Positions 1-11,022 of a stretch of DNA of 64,000 nt are shown here, piece after piece. How positions within the stretch are numbered: position 1 is the stretch's first letter; the number at the start of each line of letters is the position of its first letter. The notes beneath the pieces were generated by a model. The model searched no databases. It worked only from the letters and a program-made list of their open reading frames with translations, and was not told the origin of the DNA. The stretch is taken from NCBI GenBank assembly GCA_007115705.1, contig QXEO01000546.1:13226465-13290464 (forward strand), given 5' to 3'. The position numbers were made by a program, and so were the translations under genes. Source of the DNA: Dactylis glomerata (taxonomy: Eukaryota; Streptophyta; Magnoliopsida; Poales; Poaceae).

Positions 1-484
1 ATCAGCGATTTTACGTCAGGATCAGCTGCCCCAAATAAAATCCAGATCGTACTACCGCGGATTGTCTCCGGATCCTTTCGGCCGAGCAGAAGGGGGGCAG
101 ATCGAGAGATGTCGGCAGAGGAAGAGGCCCGGATGGACACGTCGGCGAGCGAGGCGGTGCGGTGCTGCTGGGCTGCCGGCACGCATCAGATTGATCGAGT
201 GCTGGACGGAGGACGGACAGCTACTCATGCCGCGGCCCAGCCGCCGGTGACCCTGTCGCGTGCGCCTCCCGCCGGCGACACGCCCCTGACGCCCGTGTCT
301 CCGGTGAAATGACATAATTTGGTGCTAAAAGAAGTCTTTTCATGAGATAATTTTTCTATTTTTATAAAAATGCAATTTTTTCATGAAATATTTCGTACAA
401 ACATAGAATATGTAGATACATATATATGGAATAACTTTTTTTCTTAATTTTTAGCATCCAAATTTTGTTTTTTTTGTAAAGGGA
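1..484. other. GC-rich stub and AT-rich spacer, no gene recognised
   Basis: The first 310 bases are GC-rich and open in several frames (for example a 67-residue plus-strand frame at 109-312), but no domain, splice pattern or known family is visible. Bases 315-480 are AT-rich with homopolymer runs. The GC-rich part may be the edge of an element or gene fragment that starts before the window. Confidence 0.3.
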
Positions 485-495
485 GCTTATGCACC

Positions 496-908
496 GGAAA
501 CTCTCTCTCGAGCTCGAGCTCCATGGAGCTTATTTTTTTTAAAAAAAATCAAAAACTATATTTTTATCAAAAAAAATATGAAAAAATCTGGATGTTGTTG
601 GAGATATATTCTAAATGTGTTTAAAATTTCAATTCAAAATATCTTATACTTTGGCCTACACATAAATGACAGGTTCTGGCAAATTTTGAGAGTTTGAAAA
701 TATGTACTTCTCACTATACTAGATCTGTAGTTTTGTCATTTTTGTATAGCCCAAAGTATATGTCTTTTGAATTGAAATTTTACACACTTGTGGGATACAT
801 CTCTAGCTACATGCTGATTTTTTTTGGATTTTTTGAAATTTAAAGCATGGTTTTCAAATTTTTCAAAAAAAGAGCTCCATGGAGCTCGAGCTCCAAAACT
901 CCACACCC
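496..908. mobile_element. Foldback MULE-like MITE with 11-bp flanking repeat
   Basis: Both ends carry the same inverted motif: GAGCTCGAGCTCCATGGAGC near 512-535 and its complement near 872-894. The AT-rich interior is also roughly symmetrical, with paired copies of TTTGAATTGAAATTTTA-like sequence. The 11-mer GCTTATGCACC stands directly outside both ends (485-495 and 909-919), as expected for a Mutator-type duplication of about 9-11 bp. There is no coding capacity. A related element lies at 37463-37855. The superfamily assignment is inferred from TSD length and terminal structure. Confidence 0.7.
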
Positions 909-919
909 GCTTATGCACC

Positions 920-1545
920 CGGGCATGTTTTGCCAAATCAAATCCTTTGGCTAAACTAATGCCCCACATGACCCTCGGTGAATCTATTTTGAAATCTCCC
1001 CTTTGGATTCAGCGCAAGCGAGAATGTAACCAGAATTGTGTAGGTTGGTGCCAACAATGATCCACGGGCCATTTTTTTTGCGAAATTCCTTGACGCCAAC
1101 TGCAAAACTTTGGCTCCTTTCTTGGTGACCCCCAAATTGGGGGCCAAATGCAAAAATAGGTTCACTGAGGTCAGACGGGCATTAACATTGCTAAATGGCT
1201 AGATTTGGCAAAGTATACTGCACCCGAGAACAAAAGTAAATTTCTGAATTTCGAGATAGTGTTGCAACATCTGCATGCGCCTGTTTTCGAACTAAAACCA
1301 CGACGGAAATTATGGAGAAAGAGAGTAGTATTTTGATTGCAAAACAAAAAAGAAACTATTCATTCACATGTTTTGTTTCTTGTACGGCTGTCGATCGACG
1401 AGTGACGTGTGGTCCACCCAAGGTTAGTTGATCATCCACCGATCTGTCGAAATGATATGCCTCCCTCGGCAATTTACGTGCACGTGTGAAACCTTATCAG
1501 CCTACGTGTGTACTGGCTACTCGTGCTACGTACGTTTGTCGCGGG
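920..1545. other. Non-coding flank, no gene seen
   Basis: Mixed-composition DNA between the foldback MITE and the hAT element. Short frames occur, but none has a recognisable motif. I see no repeat ends or RNA gene. Confidence 0.3.
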
Positions 1546-2421
1546 CAGTGGCGAAGGACGGAAGGAATTTTAGGTAGGGCGAACTCTGAAAAATTGTGTG
1601 AAGACCAAAATTGTTCCCTAGAGTTCTAGACACTAAAGCTATATATTGACTCTAACCAATCACTTAGTATAATAAAAATATAAACATATTTGAATGTAAG
1701 TAGAACCTAGAAACATACCAATAAAGACTCCTAATGACATAATTTAGAAGTTCTAGGCAATACTAAAGCTCGACCTTTTTTTTGAAAATCTTCATTCATC
1801 GTTCAAGACTTTTGAATATACACAACTCGATATAGCACATCATCAAGTCATCAAGAAGCCATCCAAAGGAGAAGCTATATTTAAGCAAAAGCAAGCTATA
1901 ACCATCCACTATTTTGTAATTTATACTAAGTAAAAACTTATAGTATGTATGTCCATTAGCCTACAAATAATCTTCAGTGCAGCTATTTTCCACATAAGAA
2001 TTATGTTGAAATTTATGTAGCCATTATAGACATCTTGTTGTGCAACTAGATCTTGATGATCTTTGTCGCTAAGAAAGCCCATTCAACTAGAAATGCAAGC
2101 TCAATGAGCCAATAAACTGCAAGAAACATGAAGTGAACCTCTCAGATATCAAGATATCAGGATAATCTATAAGTCTTCAATAGCTTGACAATGTATCTTG
2201 AATTATGTGTTGATTACTAGAATAGACATGGTCTTTATTTTTGGCTCGAAATTGATTTTGCACAATGTTTATCAAAACAAGCATAACTTTCTCATACGGA
2301 GTCTGTTTTTAACGTATAACCACTTAAATTGTTCAAAAAAAATAGACACACCTGATATGTTTACCCAAAAATCAAGGTAGGACGGCTTCCCTACCTTACC
2401 CTACTGAGAGCTTCGCGCCTG
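1546..2421. mobile_element. Non-autonomous hAT-type element, 8-bp TSD
   Basis: The element begins CAGTGGCGAAGGAC and ends with a sequence whose complement begins CAGGCGCGAAGCTC, an imperfect terminal inverted repeat of the CAG...CTG kind seen in plant hAT elements. The 8-bp sequence GTCGCGGG flanks it exactly (1538-1545 and 2422-2429), the TSD length diagnostic of hAT insertion. It is 876 bp and AT-rich. Its only frames are short and unlike hAT transposase, so it would depend on an enzyme supplied elsewhere. Confidence 0.8.
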
Positions 2422-2439
2422 GTCGCGGGGCTACTAATT

Positions 2440-3370
2440 AAAACTAGCTAAACTCCTGCACGAGTACGTGAGATTGATCGACACGAGATGGCGTCTAATG
2501 CATAGCTATACTTCAGTACCACGTAATTCTTTGCTGTTTATTGCTGCCATTGCAACTGCAGGTACAATGTTCTGCTAGCTACCAGATAAGCGTGGAACAC
2601 GTGTCCACGTTCTTTACGTGCTTAGCTCCATTATTTGTCAAACATATGGTTTGCCTACATACATACTCGATCATGTCTTTTCCAACAAGAACACACGCTT
2701 CCGTACCTGTGTTTTCTCTCACGTGATTACCAAGTGCCATGCAAGATGCAATGTTGAGGCGATAAAACAATGTGACGTAAAAAAACATTTTAAAGTTCAC
2801 AATTTCAAATATAAAACATTTTAAAGTTTTAAACTAGATGTTTTCATTGTTACCCATGTGTAGATATTCTCTCCCTCCGATTATTCTTTAACCACCCAAG
2901 GAGACCAACCTCTTGGCCCATTCTCTTTGTATTAGAGCCCTAGATCTGATCAGAAGTTTAACTTATTAAATTCCATCTTATACTTCTACCGCCGAGACAT
3001 TGTGACTTTTTACTCCATAAATAATCTTATAGGGTTTTACCACTTAAAGGTGGCAATGGTCACTCCGATTTCATCACTTTACCCTTTTGCGCCACATTAC
3101 TTTTATTAACTAAAAAACCAAGATACACTTGTTAAGACGTAACAATGACAACTGATCTGGTAGACAATCTGATCATCTGCTTACCAGATGGGCTCATACA
3201 ATATTATGATCCCATAAACTTGATGGAATTTAGTCATATTATGTGAAAGCATGTCAATTACAAAATATGTACCGGTAACTGCATTACACCAATCTTGTGT
3301 CATCGAACACACCATAGCGATACGGGCTGGAATTCCATGCCTAGTCAACTACAATATCATCTGTTAGTTT
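2440..3370 (+). repeat. Diverged repeat copy C, left part
   Basis: Parts of this stretch align to copies A (36408-37462) and B (41413-42330). Shared segments include GATCRACAYGAGATGGCGT near 2478 and 3090-3360 against 36955-37200 (AAGACGTAACARTG, the TGGGCKCATACAAT segment, ATGGAATTTA). The similarity stops near 3370, and the next part of the A/B sequence reappears at 31986. The repeat has no coding sequence and its nature is unknown. Confidence 0.6.
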
Positions 3371-5680
3371 GAAATAATAATAATATTATTATTATTAATA
3401 ACTAGTGGAATGCTACGGGCTGTTAATTTTTTTCGCTACATCGATGGTCGTGTGTCTTTAATATTTTCTCACTAAGTTTTTATTTAGTATGTTCCATCAA
3501 TACTTTGTTTGTGTGTACTCCCTTCATACTGGTTTATTAGTTAATTACGTGACCAAGACGGTGCTGGCGAAGCTGCAGCGACCGCTAGGAGCAACGGCGG
3601 AGAAGTCGTCATCGAGGATGGAGCGAGCCGCCAGCGAGCAATAGACTTAGCGTGGTAGGTGTGGGTGCGGCGGCGAGGAGACCATTGAAGCGGCGGTAGA
3701 TGTTCGAGGGAGGACCGGAGCGGTGGAGGTTCGGCGGATGCCGAGCTTTGAGCAGGGCTGGGCGGCGAGGCGACCGCGGGTGGCGGTGGCAGGCATCCCG
3801 GCCGATGGTGGTGGCGGGGGCGCACCGGATCTTATTTTCGACGATTCTTGAGTCCAGCAGCAGCAGTGGTCGGTCTTCTTCTTCCCTTCCGGTCTTCTTC
3901 TTTAGCTTTGGCTTCCGGCAACTAAACTGCAACCCGTGGGCTGTCCAAAAATCGACCGTGCCCACTGGAACTTACATGGAGAGAAAAAAAATCTTAGACA
4001 GACAATTAGAAAAAAATCTTAGACAGACAATGTAAAGGAGAAAATAAGAAAGTGATATAAAGGAGAAAGACATTCTCATGTACATTAAAATATTTAAGGT
4101 AGGACGCTCACAATTAGTATAAGGTCCCTCTCAATTTCAATAGCAAATGTACTACCATTAGATGTGACCTTTTCAAAGCTTGTATACACTCTGTGTAAAA
4201 CCTTATTAGCTGTGTCTTCAGGGAGATGAGCAAACTAAAAAACAACGGATCTTTACAACATCAGAACATGATTAAAGGTGCTGCTATATGAGGTTTTCAA
4301 AGTTTACACATAATCAGTGCAACACCTTATCAGCGGTCTCTTTGCATAGATAACAAACCTGAGAAACAACGGATCATTACAGAAAGCAGAACATAATTTG
4401 AAGTGCTGTTGTAGATCAATATAATGCATGATTTGAGCATCGCAACTTCTGCAAATGGTAGGCCACTTATGCGGTTGTGACTTAGTGAGAAGGTCACCAT
4501 ATATTTATGTCAAAACACTTCCAAGTTGGTCAGTGCAGCATGTCAGGTGGTAGAGCATAGGTAGAAAAAAAAAGAAAAAAAAGATTGATGCAGGCTTCAC
4601 TGTGAAGAAGGGCATGTAGGAAGAACGGAGAGCTCACCGAGATGTGAAGCGGAGCTGGATCAATAGCGTGCTTGTTGGCTCCCATTACCCGCTTCCGCCA
4701 CCGCTGCCCTTAGCATTGACTGAGCTAGCTGGCCAATGTTTTCAATTTTGTATAGATGATTCAGTTCAGTTCGATTCAATTGGGATTTCAGAGAAATAGG
4801 AACCACCAGCGGTACCATCTGCCTGGCGCGGCCCGGTTCCTCGATGTCGTCACCACCGCTGCGGCCCCCGCTTCCATGCTTTTGTCCTCCTCCAGCCTTT
4901 GCACCACCGTGCTCCTGCAAATCCAGCCGCCAGCCACGCCCTGCTGCCTCCAAGATGGCCTGCCGCCCCATCCTCCGGCGCATATACTGCCGCCCAGCTC
5001 GTCCATCGACGAAGCCCACGCGCTGCCGCCTAAGAAGCTGCTGCCGCCGCCTCGAGCTGCCAGGCGTGAATCTCACGCCGCCGCCTACTGCCTCCACTCT
5101 CCAGCCGCCTCCAGCCACCGCCGGTCCGGACACCTCCAGCAACCGTCGGTCCAGCCGCCCCTAGCAACCTCCGCTCCGGCCGCCTCCAGCCACCACCGCT
5201 TCGGCCGCCTACACGGAGCTACTGCGAGCCGACGCCCAAGCATCCGACCACCCCCAGGTCCTCGAGACGGTCGTCGCCGTGCTCGTTAAGGTTGTCGGGA
5301 AGGTCTTCTCCGATGCGGCCCAGATCTTGCGCTGCCGTCTTTTTCGATTCCGGTGAAGTCCTGCAAGACAATGCCGGCGGCTCGCCGCTCGGGACCAGCC
5401 GCGGCGAGAAGGAGTGGCCCGCGTTGGCGTTGCTACTGGGTGGCTCGGCTCCTCTCCTCCGGCTCTCTCTCTCTCTCTCTATCCTATATCCTCTTCTTTC
5501 CTGCTTCACCCAACGCGGGCGTGTTTCTCGTCCTGCTAGCCGCTGCCGGTAAGAGCTGCGGCCTGGAGCATCCCCCAAGCGTCCCCTCTCACGCAGCGCC
5601 ACGATGTTGGCGTCTCCGATTTACCCTGGGTGGGCGATGAGAGCGTATGGCTTGGACCTTTCTCGCCGCCCCTAGTCCTC
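3371..5680. other. Unclassified element interrupted by the large CACTA, left part
   Basis: This sequence separates the two halves of copy C and so behaves as an insertion. It starts near AATAATAATATTATTATT and ACTAGTGGAATGC. It contains GC-rich gene-like blocks (about 3540-3960 and 4660-5640) joined by AT-rich DNA, with a (TC)n run at 5462-5480. Long frames in the GC-rich blocks are proline- and arginine-rich on both strands and look like composition effects. The remainder appears at 31704-31985. Captured gene pieces are possible, but I recognise none. Confidence 0.4.
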
Positions 5681-5739
5681 CACTAGTAGAAAATAGGGCT
5701 TTCGTTTTTTGCTCCAAACGGCATTTGCACCGGTTGGCT

Positions 5740-6000
5740 TTCGAACCCAGACTAAAGGGGTGCTTTAGCACCGGTTCGAGCTGCCAGAGGGCTAAATTGA
5801 GCCCATGGAGCTATAGCACCGGTTTGTTAGGAACCATTAGCACCGGTTCGTGCCACGAACCGGTGCTAAAGGTGTCGCGTCTGCCGCGTGGCAGGCCCCA
5901 GACCTTTAGCACCGGTCCGTGGCACGAACCGGTGCTAAAGGCTATCCTTTTGCACCGGTTCTGGAAACGGACCGGTGCTAGAGGTCCTGCCTATAAATAC
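5740..6000 (+). promoter_or_regulatory. 5' subterminal repeats and TATA box of the large CACTA
   Basis: Several inverted pairs of CTTTAGCACCGGTTCGTG and its complement occur between 5765 and 5982, some of which can form hairpins of about 15-18 bp. TATAAATA lies at 5992-5999, about 300 bp before the TNP2 frame. In En/Spm elements, subterminal repeats are binding sites for an element-encoded protein and the same region is the promoter. The role here is inferred from position. Confidence 0.75.
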
Positions 6001-6304
6001 AGCCGCCCACCAGCCTTCTCCTCTGTTTTTTTCCTTTGGAAGGTGTGAGAGGGGGTGCGCTAGTTTGGTTTTTCCCCTATGCACAAGAGGTGTTTGATGA
6101 AATGCCTAAGAGCATGAACCAACTTAAGCTCACACAAAATAAAGATGATATGAGGTGCCCGAGCGATACTTAGGTCTTCTCCTCGTTCTTTCCTCCTCGA
6201 TCGAGGTTAGCAACTCTATTCTTTTATTTGTCATTGATACAAATGCATGTTTTGTAATTTTACTATTTATGATGTTCGGTAATAGTATTAGTAAACCTAA
6301 TTAT

Positions 6305-9300
6305 ATGAAGCAGATGAACGAACGACAATGGATGTACGGTGACCGACGCACTTCCGAGTTCATTGAAGGTCTTCGTAATTTTGGCGATGTGGCTCGGGCA
6401 AATATTCAGAATGGTTTTATGTGTTGTCCATGTGTTGACTGTGGGAACAAGAAGGAGTACTCTTCCTGGAAAATCATTCACGCCCACCTGCTTCGGAAAG
6501 GTTTTATGCCTAGCTATAATTGTTGGACCAAGCACGGAGAAAGAGGGGTTATAATGGAAGACAATGAAGAAGAAGAGGATGATGATATGTACCCTGAATA
6601 TGGTGATACTGCAACGGGGGAAGCTGAAGCTGAAGGGACAGGAGAAGCTGAAGATGTAGAGGCATCAGATGAGCCTGATGATGATCTTCGTCGGGCCATC
6701 GTAGATGCACACAGAGAAGCAGAAAGTGTGAATGAGAAGCGGAAGTTAAAAGGTATGTTAGAGGATCACAAAAAGAAGTTGTACCGAGACTGTGAAGATA
6801 GGAACACAAAGCTCGGTACCACACTGGAGTTGCTGCAATGGAAGGCAGAGACTGGTTTATCTGATAAGGGATTTGAGAAATTACTAAAAATAATGAAGAA
6901 GAAGCTTCCAAAGGATAATGAATTGCCTGACAGTACTTACGAAGCAAAGAAGGTTCTCTGCCCTCTAGGATTAGAGGTTCAGAAGATTCATGCATGCATT
7001 AATGACTGCATCCTCTACCGCGGTGAGGAGTACGAGAATTTGGAAGCATGCCCGGTATGCACTGCACCGCGATATAAGATCAGACGAGATGACCCTGGTG
7101 ATGTTGATGGCGAGCCCCCCAGAAAGAGGGTTCCTGCCAAGGTCATGTGGTATGCTCCTATAATACCACGGTTGAAACGTCTGTTTAGAAACAAAGAGCA
7201 TGCCAGGTTGTTACGATGGCACAAAGAAGACCGTAAGAAAGACGCGATGTTGAGACACCCCGCTGATGGGTCGCAGTGGAGAAAAATTGAGAGAGACTAC
7301 CCGGACTTTGCAGGCGACGCAAGGAACTTAAGGTTTGGTCTGAGTACAGATGGCATGAATCCTTTTGGGGAGCAGAGCTGCAGTCATAGCACCTGGCCTG
7401 TAACTCTATGTATCTATAACCTTCCTCCTTGGTTGTGCATGAAGCGGAAGTTCATTATGATGCCAGTGCTCATCCAAGGTCCGAAGCAACCCGGCAATGA
7501 CATTGATGTGTATCTAAGACCATTAGTTGATGAACTCTTACAGTTATGGACCAAACCAGGTGTACGTGCATGGGATGAGCACAAACAGGAGCCGTTTGAC
7601 CTACGAGCGTTGCTTTTCGTAACCATCAATGATTGGCCTGCTCTTAGTAACCTTTCAGGACAAACAAACAAGGGATACAATGCATGCACGCACTGTTTAG
7701 ATAAGACTGACGCTATATATTTGGAAAAATGCAAGAAGATTGTGTACTTGGGGCATCGTCGATTTCTTACGACCACGCATTCCGTAAGAAAGAAAGGCAA
7801 GCATTTTAGAGGTGTGGCAGATCACCGGCAAAAGCCTGATCTCCGTACTGGTGATGATTTATTTGATATGGTCAGGGACCTAGAAGTAATCTTTGGAAAG
7901 GGTCCTGGCGGTCAATCTGTTCCAAATGACGTCGCTACCGGACACGCACCCATGTGGAAGAAGAAATCTATATTTTGGGAGCTTGAGTATTAGAAACACC
8001 TAGAGGTTCGCTCTTCAATCGACGTGATGCACGTTACAAAGAATGTTTGCGTGAACCTGCTAGGCTTTCTGGGCGTGTATGGAAAAACAAAAGATACATC
8101 AGAAGCACGGGAGGATCAACAACGTATGAAAGACCCAAACAACATGCATCCACAGAGCAAGACGGATAAAGGGCGTCACTTAAGTCCTGCCAGCTACGCT
8201 CTTACTAAAGTGCCGTCTGGCTTCTCGTCAAATATAAAGGGAATAATAAATATGACAGAGAAAAAATTCCAAAACCTGAAGTCTCATGACTGTCACGTGA
8301 TTATGACGCAGTTGCTTCCAGTTGCATTAAGGGGGCTTCTACCGGAAAATGTTCGTGTACCCATTGTTAAGCTATGTGCATTCCTCAATGCAATATCTCA
8401 GAAGGTAATCAATCCAGATATGCTACCAAGGTTACAGAAGAATGTGGCCCAATGTCTTGTTAGTTTTGAGTTGGTGTTCCCGCCATCCTTCTTTAATATT
8501 ATGACGCATCTCCTGGTTCACCTTGTCGAAGAGATTGCCATTCTCGGTCCTGTATTTCTACACAACATGTTCCCCTTCGAGAGATTCATGGGAGTCTTAA
8601 AGAAATATGTTCATAACCGTGCTAGGCCAGAAGGAAGCATCTCCAAGGGCTACGGAACAGAGGAGGTCATTGAGTTCTGTGTTGACTTTATCCCTGACAT
8701 TAAGTCGATTGGTGTTCCTGAATCGCGGCATGAAGGGAGACTACGTGGAAAAGGCACTCTAGGAAAGAAATCAATGTATTGTATGGACGGGATTTCTTTC
8801 ACTCAAGCACACTACACAGTTCTACAAAGTTCCGCCTTGGTGGCCCCGTATATCATTGAACACAAGAATATTGTACGCTCCCAACACCCGGCTCAGTCTG
8901 ACTCCTGGATTACACATAAACATATGGCGACTTTCGGCGGTTGGTTCCGGACACATCTCATAAATGACAACATTGTTGGAGATCAGCTATACTTGTTGGC
9001 CGGGTCACCATCTTCGACTATATTGACTTTCCAAGGGTACGAGATCAATGGGAACACATTCTACACGATCGCCCAAGATAAAAAGAGCAGCAACCAAAAC
9101 AGTGGTGTCCGCATTGATGCAACAAACAACAACGAGCAAAAGGACACCTATTATGGTTACATAGAGGAGATATGGGAACTTGACTATGGACCTTCTTTTA
9201 AAGTCCCTTTGTTTCGGTGCAAATGGGTCAAGCTAGATGGAGTAGGGGTAAAGGTTGACCAGCTGTATGGAATGACAACAGTGGATCTCAACAATCTTGG

Positions 9301-9592
9301 TTACAGAGATGAACCATTCGTCCTAGCCAATGATGTGGCTCAAGTTTTCTATGTGAAAGACATGTCCTCCAAACCAAAAAAAGAAAAGATAAGACAATGA
9401 ATACATCATACGACGAGCCAAAGCGTCACATAGTTCTTTCAGGGAAAAGAAACATCGTGGGAGTTGAGGATAAGACAGACATGTCAGAAGATTATAATAA
9501 GTTTGATGAAATTCTGCCCTTCAGAGTGAATATTGACCCAATCATCGCGTTAAATGGTGAACATACTCCATGGTTACGACCGGAGCGATCCT
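6305..9592 (+). pseudogene. CACTA TNP2 transposase, broken
   Basis: This is the transposase that would recognise the CACTA ends and catalyse excision and insertion. From the ATG at 6305 (a second ATG is at 6314), an N-terminal transposase-associated domain with CCPCVDC and HAHLLRKGF motifs is followed by an acidic stretch. The TNP2 domain then follows (LSTDGMNPFGEQ near residue 345, NDWPALSNLSGQ near 442, SSIDVMHVTKN near 571). The C-terminal part resembles the DUF4218 (LKSHDCHVIMTQLLP, near 657) and DUF4216 regions that usually follow. A TAG at 7991-7993 interrupts the frame; relatives have Trp there. The last ~65 residues (9397-9592) are in another frame, so an indel lies near 9380-9397. 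Relatives as I recall them also have a short block missing near 8210. Introns in the 5' leader are likely; the 150 bases before 6305 are an open but unconserved extension. Confidence 0.9.
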
Positions 9593-9599
9593 AATCAAG

Positions 9600-10043
9600 G
9601 GAGATACGCGAAGGGAGGTTCATGGCCTCCAAGACGAAAAATCAGAAGAAAGGGAAACACAAGAAGAAAACTCAGAAGACTAGATAGGGATCATAACTTG
9701 TGTATCTCAATATGGAAATCACTTTCCCATTTATTTTTTGTGTAATGATGTTATTGTATGAGGGAAATTTTTCTGAGACGGAGCTTCCAAAGATATCGTA
9801 GGGCGTGAGCACCAACGATATCTTTGAGAAGCTCCGCCACGGGAGATTTCCCAATAATTTACCCAACATTCTTAGAGGAGATGGAGTCTTTCACTCTCCC
9901 TACCTTCTAGGTATCGATGCTCCTTTTATAGGCACGGCACCGCTTCTACTTTGTCTTGTTCCTCCGACAGGGGCATCGTGCGTCCACCCACGCGTCCTTA
10001 TCTCATCGAGCAGTGCACCCACCCATGCGTCCTTATCCTGCCG
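9600..10043. other. Spacer between TNP2 and the second CACTA gene
   Basis: Non-coding, apart from the hairpin at 9779-9836. A (C/T)-rich segment at 9900-10040 carries short repeats of CCCACCCRYGCGTCCTTATC. No gene is seen. Confidence 0.4.
9779..9836. repeat. Hairpin downstream of TNP2
   Basis: CGGAGCTTCCAAAGATATCG is followed after about 14 bases by its near-perfect complement (CGATATCTTTGAGAAGCTCCG, one extra base). The stem is about 21 bp. It lies some 185 bp after the TNP2 tail, so it could be part of the 3' UTR or a remnant of a small foldback insertion. Confidence 0.6.
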
Positions 10044-10276
10044 ATATCTTTAGTCTCGGTTGCACCCACCAACCGGGACTAAAGGTTACCCACACGTCCT
10101 TATCCCACCGACAGTTTTGTTAGATGATACAAAAACCACCTTTAGTCCCGGTTGTACCCACTAGCCGGGAATAAAGGTTAGATGGTTCCCCGCGCTATTG
10201 TGTTCCCGCCTATTTTCTTCCCGCGCTTTCGACCACTTCCCGCCTCCGTCTTCCCGCCATTTTTCACTATATATAT
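10044..10276 (+). promoter_or_regulatory. Internal repeat cassette and TATA box for CACTA gene 2
   Basis: Inverted units of the type TTTAGTCTCGGTTGCACC / CCGGGACTAAAGG at 10048-10087 and TTTAGTCCCGG / CCGGGAATAAAGG at 10141-10180 resemble subterminal repeats of another CACTA subfamily (GGGACTAAAG) rather than the GGTGCTAAAG type at this element's ends. TATATATA follows at 10269-10276, then a short leader and the ORF at 10343. Function as a promoter is inferred. Confidence 0.6.
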
Positions 10277-10342
10277 GTAGGCTTGGCCTCCATTTACATA
10301 TCACATCTAGACTCATATCTGCAAACCTCATCACTCTCTTCC

Positions 10343-10870
10343 ATGGCTTCCATCGTATCTCTAACCCCCCAGGAGGCGGAGGCGCTTTGCGCCTCAAACT
10401 ACCCCTGCCCGCCGGGCTACCGCGTCCCCACCGGCTGGATGCTGAGCGTCGGAGGCGTACCGGTCCCTCCTGTCCCTGTAGGTGTGGCGCGCCAGATGGC
10501 CATCACGAACCACTACTACTTTGAGCTCACACCAGAGCAGCGGAGGAATCCTCAGTGGCATCCCGACTACAGCCCGACTTGGGACGCCTTCTTCATCAAT
10601 CGGCGTGAGAGTGCGCTTGCGAGGCACGAGGAGGACGGCTCGCCTCGTTCGAACTTCAACGAGGCCGGCCGTCGGCTATGGTGGCGCGGCCGGACTCTCC
10701 AGAGCGTCATGGCCTACCGTGGCCCCCGCCTGCGCTACCCTCACTCTCAGCCCACGCGTGCTCACCAGTCGAGGTTCGACTACCGCGACCCCGATGCCAG
10801 CGACGATGACACCGACGACTACGACGACTATAGTGGCGACGTTTATAGGGCTAGGCACGACTATGACTGA
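10343..10870 (+). CDS. Small CACTA-associated protein of unknown function (175 aa)
   Basis: An uninterrupted frame begins at an ATG in the context TTCCATGGCTTCC. The track frame extends 20 residues further upstream, but the next ATG fits better after the TATA at 10269. The N-terminus is MASIVSLTPQEAEAL. A Pro- and Val-rich motif (VGGVPVPPVPVGVA) and a Trp/Arg-rich middle (LTPEQRRNPQWHPDY, AGRRLWWRGRTL) follow, and the tail is very Asp/Tyr-rich. From memory, similar proteins are widespread as 'hypothetical' entries in Triticeae next to CACTA sequence. No enzymatic motif or membrane segment is visible. It is the only CACTA gene here without a stop or frameshift. An accessory DNA- or protein-binding role is possible but unproven. 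Confidence 0.65.
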   Translation: MASIVSLTPQEAEALCASNYPCPPGYRVPTGWMLSVGGVPVPPVPVGVARQMAITNHYYFELTPEQRRNPQWHPDYSPTWDAFFINRRESALARHEEDGSPRSNFNEAGRRLWWRGRTLQSVMAYRGPRLRYPHSQPTRAHQSRFDYRDPDASDDDTDDYDDYSGDVYRARHDYD

Positions 10871-11022
10871 ATCATCCAACATTCGAAAACAAGCTCGGCC
10901 GATTGTGACTTAATCTGGCCATGTATCTTAATTTTCAGTTGAGATATGTACTTCTTTTCCTATTCAATCGTTTTCCCGCCCTTTTTCTTTCCGCCCTTTT
11001 CTTCCCGCCCTTTTCCTCTCAC

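Noticed and set aside
3541..5640. Many Pro/Arg/Ser-rich frames on both strands
   Set aside because: GC-rich blocks give open frames in all directions. No domain or consistent splice structure was found, so they are listed only as part of an unclassified element.
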